From assembly GCF_000376565.1 (NCBI RefSeq), contig NZ_BARG01000046.1, positions 120,064-184,063 on the forward strand: a stretch of 64,000 nucleotides of DNA. The letters are read 5' to 3'. This document shows, piece after piece, positions 50,155 to 57,130 of the stretch. This stretch comes from Streptomyces hokutonensis. Its GTDB lineage: Bacteria; Actinomycetota; Actinomycetes; Streptomycetales; Streptomycetaceae. The first letter of the stretch is position 1, and each line of letters starts with the position of its first letter. Both the position numbers and the translations under genes were made by a program. A model generated the notes under the pieces. It saw only the letters and a list, made by a program, of their open reading frames with translations, did no database searches and had not been told where the DNA came from.

Positions 50155-52314
50155 TCAGCCGATTCCGGGGATGAGGGAGATGAGCAGGTCGATGAGCTTG
50201 ATGCCGATGAAGGGCGCGATCAGGCCGCCGATGCCGTAGATCCCCAGGTTGCGGCGGAGCATCTTGTCGGCGCTGACCGGCCGATACTGCACGCCCCGCA
50301 GGGAGAGCGGCACCAGCGCGATGATGACCAGCGCGTTGAAGATGACCGCAGAGAGGATCGCGGAGTCGGGCGACGCCAGGTGCATGATGTTGAGCTTGTC
50401 GAGGCCCGGGTAGACCGCCGCGAACAGCGCCGGGATGATCGCGAAGTACTTGGCGACGTCGTTGGCGATGGAGAACGTCGTCAACGCACCCCGGGTGATG
50501 AGGAGTTGCTTGCCGATCTCGACGATCTCGATGAGCTTGGTCGGGTTCGAGTCGAGGTCGACCATGTTGCCGGCCTCCTTCGCGGCGGACGTCCCCGTGT
50601 TCATCGCCACGCCGACGTCCGCCTGTGCGAGGGCCGGCGCGTCGTTCGTACCGTCACCGGTCATCGCGACCAGCTTGCCGCCGGCCTGCTCCCGCTTGAT
50701 GAGCGCCATCTTGTCCTCGGGAGTGGCCTCCGCGAGGAAGTCGTCGACGCCGGCCTCGTCCGCGATCGCCTTGGCGGTCAGCGGGTTGTCGCCCGTGATC
50801 ATGACGGTCTTGATGCCCATGCGGCGCAGCTCGTCGAACCGCTCGCGCATGCCCGCCTTGACGACGTCCTTGAGGTGAATGACGCCCAACACCCGTGCGC
50901 CGTCGGCGTCTTCGACGGCTACGAGCAGCGGCGTGCCGCCCGCCGCGGAGATCCGGTCGGTGAGCGCGCCGGCGTCCTCGGACACCTCGCCGCCCCGCTC
51001 CCGGACCCAGGCGACGACCGAACCGGCCGCGCCCTTGCGGATCTTGCGCCCGTCCACGTCCACGCCGGACATCCGGGTCTGGGCGGTGAAGGCGATCCAC
51101 TCGGCGTGCGCCAACTCGCCCTGGTGGCGTTCGCGCAGGTCGTACTTCTCCTTCGCCAGTACGACGATGGAGCGGCCCTCCGGCGTCTCGTCGGCCAGCG
51201 AGGAGAGCTGGGCGGCGTCGGCGAGTTGGGCCGCGGTGGTGCCGGTCACCGGCACGAACTCGGAGGCCTGGCGGTTGCCGAGGGTGATGGTGCCGGTCTT
51301 GTCGAGCAGCAGCGTCGAGACATCGCCCGCGGCCTCAACCGCCCTGCCGGACATGGCCAGTACGTTCCGCTGCACCAGCCGGTCCATGCCCGCGATACCG
51401 ATCGCCGAGAGCAACGCTCCGATGGTCGTAGGGATGAGGCAGACCAGGAGCGCCACCAGCACGATCATCGTGAGGTGCGTGCCCGCGTAGTCCGCGAACG
51501 GCGGCAGCGTGGCGCAGGCGAGCAGGAAGACGATGGTGAGGGACGCGAGAAGGATGTTCAGGGCGATCTCGTTGGGCGTCTTCTGCCGGGCGGCGCCCTC
51601 GACGAGGGCGATCATGCGGTCGATGAAGGTCTCGCCGGGCTTCGTCGTGATCTTGATGACGATGCGGTCGGAGAGGACCTTCGTCCCGCCGGTGACGGCC
51701 GAACGGTCGCCGCCGGACTCGCGGATGACGGGCGCGGACTCGCCAGTGATGGCCGACTCGTCGACACTCGCCACACCTTCTACGACGTCACCGTCGCCGG
51801 GGATGATGTCGCCGGCCTCGCACACGACCAGGTCGCCGATGCGGAGTTCGGTGCCGGGGACCTGTTCCTCGACGGTGCCGTTGAGCCGCCGGGCCACCGT
51901 GTCGGTCTTGGCCTTGCGCAGGGTGTCGGCCTGCGCCTTGCCGCGGCCCTCGGCGACGGCCTCCGCGAGGTTGGCGAAGATGACGGTCAGCCACAGCCAG
52001 GCGCTGATCGCCCAGCCGAACCAGTCGCCCGGGTCCTTGAAGGAGAACACCGTGGTCAGCACGGACCCGATCCACACCACGAACATGACGGGCGACTTGA
52101 CCATCACCCGCGGGTCGAGCTTGCGGCAGGCGTCGGGCAGGGACTTGATCAGTTGCTTCGGGTCGAACAAGCCCGCGCCGACACGGCTCTCGGGGGACTT
52201 GTGCCCGGTCGGCACATCGCTGTGCGGCGCCCTGGTCGGAGTGGCTGTGGACATCGAGTCCTCTTGGTTCTCTGTGTTCTCTGTGTTCTCTGTGTTCTCT
52301 GTACGGGTGCTCAT
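50155..52314 (-). CDS. kdpB: K+-transporting P-type ATPase catalytic subunit KdpB
   Basis: A 719-residue P-type ATPase. It shows the phosphorylation motif DKTGTITLGN (Asp338), TGES in the actuator domain (190-193), the family membrane motif CLIPTTIGALLSAIGIAGMDR, GDGTNDAPALAQADVG and TGDNPLTAKAIADEAG. ATG 52314 overlaps the kdpA stop (ATGA). A second ATG at 52254 (MSTATPTRAPHSDVP) has AAGAGGA at good spacing and is where I expect homology to begin. Between the two starts lies a 9-bp tandem repeat encoding ENT-ENT-ENT, so the true start is uncertain. Confidence 0.95.
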   Translation of the reverse strand: MSTRTENTENTENTENQEDSMSTATPTRAPHSDVPTGHKSPESRVGAGLFDPKQLIKSLPDACRKLDPRVMVKSPVMFVVWIGSVLTTVFSFKDPGDWFGWAISAWLWLTVIFANLAEAVAEGRGKAQADTLRKAKTDTVARRLNGTVEEQVPGTELRIGDLVVCEAGDIIPGDGDVVEGVASVDESAITGESAPVIRESGGDRSAVTGGTKVLSDRIVIKITTKPGETFIDRMIALVEGAARQKTPNEIALNILLASLTIVFLLACATLPPFADYAGTHLTMIVLVALLVCLIPTTIGALLSAIGIAGMDRLVQRNVLAMSGRAVEAAGDVSTLLLDKTGTITLGNRQASEFVPVTGTTAAQLADAAQLSSLADETPEGRSIVVLAKEKYDLRERHQGELAHAEWIAFTAQTRMSGVDVDGRKIRKGAAGSVVAWVRERGGEVSEDAGALTDRISAAGGTPLLVAVEDADGARVLGVIHLKDVVKAGMRERFDELRRMGIKTVMITGDNPLTAKAIADEAGVDDFLAEATPEDKMALIKREQAGGKLVAMTGDGTNDAPALAQADVGVAMNTGTSAAKEAGNMVDLDSNPTKLIEIVEIGKQLLITRGALTTFSIANDVAKYFAIIPALFAAVYPGLDKLNIMHLASPDSAILSAVIFNALVIIALVPLSLRGVQYRPVSADKMLRRNLGIYGIGGLIAPFIGIKLIDLLISLIPGIG
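52268..52303. repeat. 9-bp tandem repeat in the 5' part of kdpB
   Basis: Four head-to-tail copies of TTCTCTGTG (+ strand), the last with one mismatch, encode a Glu-Asn-Thr repeat between the two candidate kdpB start codons. Because the unit is 9 bp, copy-number change would not shift the frame. Confidence 0.85.
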
Positions 52315-53975
52315 GACGCCAGCCCCTCGGCCAGCGGGCCCAGCGCCAGCGCCGGGAAGTAGGTCAGACCGGTGATGATGAGGATCGCGCCCACCAACAG
52401 GCCGGTGAACAGAGGCTTTTCGGTGCGCAGGGTGCCCGCGGTGACCGGCACCGGCTTCTGCTCGGCAAGCGAACCGGCCAGCGCCAGCACGAACACCATC
52501 GGCAGGAAGCGGCCGAGCAGCATCGCGAGCCCGGTCATGGTGTTGAACCAGTCGGTGTTCGCGTTGAGACCGGCGAACGCCGAGCCGTTGTTGTTCGCGG
52601 CGGAGGTGAAGGCGTACAGCACCTCGGAGAAGCCGTGCGCGCCGGAGTTCAGCATCGAGTGCGGCGGGGTCGGCAGCGCCATGGAGGCGGCCGCGAAGAT
52701 CAGCACCAGGGCGGGGGTGATCAGGATGTAGCAGGCCGCGAGCTTCATCTCGCGGGTGCCGATCTTCTTGCCCAGGTACTCGGGCGTACGGCCGACCATG
52801 AGCCCGGCGATGAACACCGCGATGACCGCCATGATCAGCATGCCGTAGAGGCCGGAGCCGGTACCACCAGGCGCGATCTCGCCCAACTGCATGCCCAGGA
52901 TGGTGATTCCGCCGCCGAGACCGGTGAACGAGGAGTGGAAGGAGTCCACGGCGCCCGTTGAGGTCAGGGTGGTCGACACCGCGAAGATCGAGGAAGCACC
53001 TACGCCGATGCGCTGTTCCTTGCCCTCCATCGCACCGCCGGCGATCTGGAGCGCCGAGCCGTGGTGGGCGAACTCGGTCCACATCATCAGGGCGACGAAG
53101 CCGACCCAGATGGTGGCCATGGTGGCGAGGATCGCGTAGCCCTGCTTGATCGAGCCGACCATCACGCCGAAGGTGCGGGTCAGTGCGAACGGGATGACCA
53201 GCAGCAGGAAGATCTCGAAGAGGTTGGTGAACGGCGTCGGGTTCTCGAAGGGGTGTGCGGAGTTGGCGTTGAAGTATCCGCCGCCGTTGGTGCCGATCTC
53301 CTTGATGGCCTCCTGCGAGGCGACCGCACCGCCGTTCCACTGCTGGTGCCCGCCCATGAACTGCCCGACCTCGTGGATCCCGGAGAAGTTCTGGACAGCC
53401 CCGCAGGCAACGAGGACGACAGCGGCGACCACCGACAACGGCACCAGGATACGAATCGTGCCACGCACCAAGTCGGCCCAGAAGTTGCCGAGTTCACCGG
53501 TGCGGGAGCGCGCGAAGCCCCGTACGAGAGCGACCGCGACAGCGATGCCGACGGCCGCGGAGACGAAGTTCTGCACGGCGAGACCGGCGGTCTGCACGAC
53601 GTGACCCATGGTCTGCTCGCCGTAGTACGACTGCCAGTTGGTGTTCGTCACGAACGACACGGCCGTGTTGAACGACTGCGCCGGATTGACGGAGGAGAAC
53701 CCCAGCGACCCGGGCAGGATCCCTTGGATCCGCTGCAGCAGATAGAGGAAGAAGACCCCGACGGCCGAGAAGGCGAGCACTCCGCGCAGATACGCGGGCC
53801 AGCGCATCTCGGTGTTCGGGTCGGCACCGATGCCCTTGTAGATCCACGTCTCGACGCGCAGGTGCTTGTCGGAGGAGTAGACCCGGGCCATGTAGTTGCC
53901 GAGCGGGATGTAGGCGAGTGCCAGCGCGCCTATGAGGGCGAGCAACTGGAGGACGCCTGCGAGTACGGGACCCAT
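52311..53975 (-). CDS. kdpA: K+-transporting ATPase channel-like subunit KdpA
   Basis: A 554-residue membrane subunit of the superfamily of K+ transporters, with ten or more membrane helices. Selectivity-filter regions are visible: SFVTNTNWQSYYGEQT, EIGTNGGGYFNANSAHPFENP, TTLTSTGAVDSFHSS and TSAANNNGSAFAGLNANT. It selects and translocates K+ for KdpB. Start is ATG 53975, 8 bases past the kdpF stop. The stop overlaps the kdpB ATG by four bases. Confidence 0.95.
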   Translation of the reverse strand: MGPVLAGVLQLLALIGALALAYIPLGNYMARVYSSDKHLRVETWIYKGIGADPNTEMRWPAYLRGVLAFSAVGVFFLYLLQRIQGILPGSLGFSSVNPAQSFNTAVSFVTNTNWQSYYGEQTMGHVVQTAGLAVQNFVSAAVGIAVAVALVRGFARSRTGELGNFWADLVRGTIRILVPLSVVAAVVLVACGAVQNFSGIHEVGQFMGGHQQWNGGAVASQEAIKEIGTNGGGYFNANSAHPFENPTPFTNLFEIFLLLVIPFALTRTFGVMVGSIKQGYAILATMATIWVGFVALMMWTEFAHHGSALQIAGGAMEGKEQRIGVGASSIFAVSTTLTSTGAVDSFHSSFTGLGGGITILGMQLGEIAPGGTGSGLYGMLIMAVIAVFIAGLMVGRTPEYLGKKIGTREMKLAACYILITPALVLIFAAASMALPTPPHSMLNSGAHGFSEVLYAFTSAANNNGSAFAGLNANTDWFNTMTGLAMLLGRFLPMVFVLALAGSLAEQKPVPVTAGTLRTEKPLFTGLLVGAILIITGLTYFPALALGPLAEGLAS

Positions 53976-53983
53976 GTCGTTGC

Positions 53984-54073
53984 TCAGAACCTCTCCGGGA
54001 AGATCAGGGCGAGGACGAGATAGCCCAGCAGGGCGACGGCCACGACGAGGCCGACGATGTTCTCGGCGGTCAC
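53984..54073 (-). CDS. kdpF: KdpF small membrane subunit
   Basis: A 29-residue single-span peptide (VTAENIVGLVVAVALLGYLV...LIFPERF) with the typical KdpF hydrophobic core and the short Pro-Glu-Arg cytoplasmic end. KdpF stabilises the KdpFABC complex. Start is GTG 54073, which overlaps the stop of the preceding 27-codon ORF (GTGA). GGGGGTGA upstream is the likely ribosome site. Confidence 0.9.
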   Translation of the reverse strand: MTAENIVGLVVAVALLGYLVLALIFPERF

Positions 54074-54153
54074 AGCTTCGTCACCCCCTTGGCGACGAGG
54101 GCCACCAACGCGAAGACCGCGATCGTGGTGACGACGAAGGCCAGATCGGCCAT
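54070..54153 (-). CDS. 27-residue membrane peptide encoded ahead of kdpF
   Basis: ATG 54153 opens a 27-codon frame, MADLAFVVTTIAVFALVALV followed by AKGVTKL, ending in TGA that overlaps the kdpF GTG by four bases. A strong ribosome site (AGGAGCTCACG) precedes it. The peptide has one hydrophobic helix (~18 residues) and a basic tail, so it should insert with the tail inside. It is first in the kdp operon and translationally coupled to kdpF. It could be a further accessory subunit of the Kdp pump or a coupling leader; no function is known to me. Confidence 0.75.
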   Translation of the reverse strand: MADLAFVVTTIAVFALVALVAKGVTKL

Positions 54154-54229
54154 CGTGAGCTCCTGGATTGAGGTTCGAATGGAACGGACGCTTAGAGGTA
54201 ACCGCGCCCCCGACCCGATTCGGCCACCG

Positions 54230-54280
54230 TTGACGGGTCCCATACGGCGGCACGCACGCCTTTGACGGGACTCTTACGGC
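54230..54280 (-). promoter_or_regulatory. kdp promoter region with two KdpE-type direct-repeat boxes
   Basis: Read on the minus strand, CCGTAAGAGTCCCGTCAA (54279-54262) and CCGTATGGGACCCGTCAA (54247-54230) each contain two CGTnA-type half-sites 11 bp apart. The boxes are 32 bp apart, three turns. TACCTC (54200-54195) lies 29 bases further down as a candidate -10. The geometry is that of an OmpR-family activator site; KdpE is the obvious candidate. Confidence 0.65.
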
Positions 54281-54533
54281 AGCACCGGGCTGCGGCTGCC
54301 GAGCGAGGTTCTACGGGGGTGCGGGGCTCGGGGTCGCGGGCGGATTCCGGCGGTGTCGGTACCGGGCCGCATGCGGTTCTACGGCAACGCGGGCGCCGGG
54401 CCCGCGGGCGCCTCCGCCCCAACCCACCCGCACCGACCCGCAGGCGGCTCCGCGTCGACGCCTCGCGGCAGGCGCAGGTGTGGGCGCCGCGCCCCGGTGG
54501 CGAAGCAAGGGCGCCCGCGCCGCACCCCGCGTG
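54281..54533. other. Intergenic region without recognised gene
   Basis: The stretch between the APC permease 3' end and the kdp promoter boxes. It is GC-rich, with GGGCGCC/GGGCCCGC self-complementary runs near 54390-54412 that could form a terminator for the permease gene. I see no gene here. Confidence 0.45.
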
Positions 54534-56375
54534 TCAGAACAGCCGGAACCGCAGCCGGCAGATCACCGCGTCGGTGTCCCGCCGTACCGCGTGGGCGACG
54601 ACGGCCCCGCGCTGGTTCTGGAGCAGCCGTTGCCAGAGCCGTACGGGCTCGACCTCGGCGATCAGGACGGTGACGCGGGTGTCCGGCTCGGTTGCCGACA
54701 CGTCCCTTACGTACGCGGCGATCGGGCGGCCCAGTGTGCGGCGTTCGCAGGTGAGGCGGACCAGGGGGACGCCGGGGTTCCACTCGGCCCAGGCGCGTTC
54801 CAGGGTGTGGAGGTGGGCGCGGTCCTCGGGATCGGGGTAGCAGACGGTGACCGCGCGGACCTCGTCGCCGAGGGAGGCGGCTGCCGTCAGGGCCTCGGAA
54901 GTGAGCCGGGTGAGGGAGGAGACCGGCACGATCACCACCGACCGGTCGCGGTGCGGAGGGTCTGGAATACGGCCGAGGCCCAGGCGCTCGCCGATGTGCC
55001 CGTAGGCGCGGTGCACGGTCTCGAAGGCGAGCACGAGCAGCGGCAGGGTGATCACGATCAGCCAGGCGCCCTCCTCGAACTTGCTCGCGGTGACGACGAC
55101 CGCCGCGATGCCCGTGAGAAGCGCGCCGAAGCCGTTCAGGAGGGCCTTGCCGCGCCAGCCGGTGCCTCGCTCGCCGCGCCAGTGCCGGACCATGCCCACC
55201 TGGGCGACGGTGAACCCGACGAAGACGCCGATCGCGAAGAGCGGCACGAGGGTGTTGGTGTCGCCCCCGGAGAACACCAGCAGGGCCGCCGAGACCGCGG
55301 CCAGCGCGAGCACCCCGTGCCGGTGCACCTGGCGGTCGGCCTTCAACGCGAAGACGTGCGGGAGGTAGTTGTCCCGGGCCAGCAGCTTCAGCAGTACGGG
55401 CAGCCCGCCGAAGGACGTGTTCGCGGACAGGGCGAGCAGGATCATCGTCGCGAACTGGATGACGTAGAAAGCCCAGTTGTGGCCGAGGGAGGCGTCCGCG
55501 AGCTGGGCGAGGACGGTGACGCCCTGGACGGGCTGGAGGTGGAAGCGGGAGATCAGCACCGACAGGCCGATCAGCATCACGCCGAGCACCGCGCCGAGGG
55601 CGACCTCCGCGCGCTGGGCCCGTTTCACGCGGGGTGCGCGGAAGGAGGGGACGGCGTTGGCGATGGCCTCGACGCCGGTGAGGGCGCTGCAGCCGGAAGC
55701 GAAAGCTTTCAGCAACAGCAGCGTGCCGACGCTCGTCGCGTTGTCGGCGAGCGCGGAGGCATGGCCGTCGGCAGTCGCGGTGCTCACGGGCGCGGACCGG
55801 AACAGACCGACCGCGATGAGCACGAAGATGGAGCCGACGAAGACGACGGTCGGCACGACGAAGGCGCGCGCCGACTCCACGATCCCCCGCAGGTTCACCC
55901 CCGTGACCAGCACCAGCACCGCGAGACACAGCCACAGCCGGTCGTCGTACAGGCGCGGGAAGGCCGACGTCAGGGCCGCGACTCCGGCCGTCACGGCCAC
56001 CGCCACATTCAGGACGTAGTCCAGCACCAGCGAGGCCGCGGCCACCAGGCTCGTCCGCGCGCCCAGATGCGTCTTCGCCACCGCGTAGGAGCCGCCGCCG
56101 TCCGGGAAGGCCGCGATGACCTGCCGGTACGACGCGACGAGCACCGCCAGCAGGGCGGCGATGGCGAGCGTCACCGGCAGGGTGAAGCCGAGTCCGCGCG
56201 CACCGGCGGCGGCCAGCACGAGGACGATCGCCTCGGGACCGTAGGCCACCGACGCCATGGCGTCCAGGGACAGGGCGGCGAACCCGGTGAGGGCGGTCAG
56301 CCGATGGCGCTCGCCGGTATCCGGGGGCTCCTCGTCGGCGGGCGTCTCGTCCGGCTGGACAGTGAGAACGGTCAT
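54534..56375 (-). CDS. APC-superfamily permease, KimA-like (probable K+ importer)
   Basis: A 613-residue membrane protein: twelve hydrophobic segments, then a ~140-residue cytoplasmic domain (RSVVIVPVSSLTRLTSEALTAAASLGDEVRAVTVCY). The first helix FAALSLDAMASVAYGPEAIVLVL carries the D-A-x-SSVAYG-x-E motif of KimA/KUP-related K+ transporters, and length is near that of B. subtilis KimA (607). With kdp next door, K+ uptake is the best guess, but generic amino-acid/polyamine transport cannot be excluded. Start is ATG 56375 with GGAG upstream; the frame is open 38 codons further without homology. Confidence 0.85.
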   Translation of the reverse strand: MTVLTVQPDETPADEEPPDTGERHRLTALTGFAALSLDAMASVAYGPEAIVLVLAAAGARGLGFTLPVTLAIAALLAVLVASYRQVIAAFPDGGGSYAVAKTHLGARTSLVAAASLVLDYVLNVAVAVTAGVAALTSAFPRLYDDRLWLCLAVLVLVTGVNLRGIVESARAFVVPTVVFVGSIFVLIAVGLFRSAPVSTATADGHASALADNATSVGTLLLLKAFASGCSALTGVEAIANAVPSFRAPRVKRAQRAEVALGAVLGVMLIGLSVLISRFHLQPVQGVTVLAQLADASLGHNWAFYVIQFATMILLALSANTSFGGLPVLLKLLARDNYLPHVFALKADRQVHRHGVLALAAVSAALLVFSGGDTNTLVPLFAIGVFVGFTVAQVGMVRHWRGERGTGWRGKALLNGFGALLTGIAAVVVTASKFEEGAWLIVITLPLLVLAFETVHRAYGHIGERLGLGRIPDPPHRDRSVVIVPVSSLTRLTSEALTAAASLGDEVRAVTVCYPDPEDRAHLHTLERAWAEWNPGVPLVRLTCERRTLGRPIAAYVRDVSATEPDTRVTVLIAEVEPVRLWQRLLQNQRGAVVAHAVRRDTDAVICRLRFRLF

Positions 56376-56482
56376 GCTGCTGGCTCCTTCAGGTACGGAC
56401 GCGCGGGTGCGCTCCAGGTTCGGTCCCGTCACCGCGGGTTTCTCCTTCTCCTTGCGGCTTCTTCGCGCCGAACACGCGTTCT

Positions 56483-56499
56483 TTGACACGAACTTGACG
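56483..56499. promoter_or_regulatory. Direct repeat upstream of the KimA-like gene
   Basis: TTGACA-CGAAC-TTGACG on the + strand, CGTCAA-N5-TGTCAA on the minus strand, 11-bp period. It lies 108 bases upstream of the permease ATG. It resembles the kdp boxes but is a weaker match. On the + strand TTGACA could also be a -35 element. Confidence 0.4.
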
Positions 56500-56570
56500 A
56501 GCGTGTGACCAGGGCAACTGCGCCCGCCCTCCGCGAGACCGCTGCGAGGGCGTCAAGAACCACCGGCCGC

Positions 56571-56588
56571 CCGTCAGAGTCCCGTCAA
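56571..56588 (+). promoter_or_regulatory. KdpE-type box upstream of the 56.6-kb membrane gene
   Basis: CCGTCAGAGTCCCGTCAA matches one kdp box in 17 of 18 positions. It ends 28 bases before the TACCGT -10 of the downstream gene, compared with 29 bases at kdp. Confidence 0.6.
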
Positions 56589-56616
56589 GGCCCGGGTTCC
56601 GTGCGCCGGTATTCCC

Positions 56617-56629
56617 TACCGTCACCCCC
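56617..56629 (+). promoter_or_regulatory. Leaderless-type -10 element
   Basis: TACCGT (56617-56622) plus seven bases before ATG 56630, with no Shine-Dalgarno sequence. The transcript should start at or very near the start codon. Confidence 0.55.
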
Positions 56630-57130
56630 ATGGCACCGGTGGAGGACCGACGATGGGCACGCGACCTGCGCGGCACATTCCGGTGCGCGGGCGCGCTCCT
56701 CGGACTCCTGCTCGCCGTCGACCACTTCAGCGGTCGGCTCACGCTCTGGCGCGCCGCGCTCTGGTTCGCCGTGGCGCTGCTGCTCTTCGTGGTGCTGTAC
56801 CCGGCCCGGGTCCGGGCGGGCGAGGGCTGGCTGTCCGCACGCGGGCTGCTGCGCGAGCGACGCGTCCGCACGGACCGGCTGGTGTCGGTGCGCTGTCTGG
56901 ACGGGGTCGCTCAACGGCTGCTGCTGCGGGACGAGTTCGGCGGCCGGGTCGAGATCGATCCCGATGTGCTGGTCAACAACCCTGACGTGTGGCACAGGTT
57001 GGCGGAGGACTCGCACAAGTCCCTTGCCTCCGGCTCGCTCACCTGCGGAGCGACCGCACTGCGCCGGATCGCGGAACGCGTCGAGCGCGAGACCGCGGAG
57101 ACCGTGTTCAGGGTGTCCGGTCTGGAGTGA
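56630..57130 (+). CDS. Small membrane protein with PH-like domain
   Basis: A 166-residue protein. Two hydrophobic segments (CAGALLGLLLAVDHF and AALWFAVALLLFVVLYPARV) are followed by a cytoplasmic beta-rich part (WLSARGLLRERRVRTDRLVSVRCLDGVAQRLLLRDEFGGRVEIDPDVLV). That part resembles bacterial PH domains as found in YdbS/DUF304-type proteins. Function unknown. It carries a near-perfect copy of the kdp promoter box and probably a leaderless start, tying it to the cation island. Its last 23 bases overlap the convergent KdpD-like gene. Confidence 0.7.
   Translation: MAPVEDRRWARDLRGTFRCAGALLGLLLAVDHFSGRLTLWRAALWFAVALLLFVVLYPARVRAGEGWLSARGLLRERRVRTDRLVSVRCLDGVAQRLLLRDEFGGRVEIDPDVLVNNPDVWHRLAEDSHKSLASGSLTCGATALRRIAERVERETAETVFRVSGLE

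Noticed and set aside
49234..52362. 1042-codon open frame on the + strand opposite kdpE, kdpC and kdpB
   Set aside because: It is a mirror of highly GC-biased kdp genes, with low-complexity Asp/Arg/Glu-rich translation and no ribosome site or domain.
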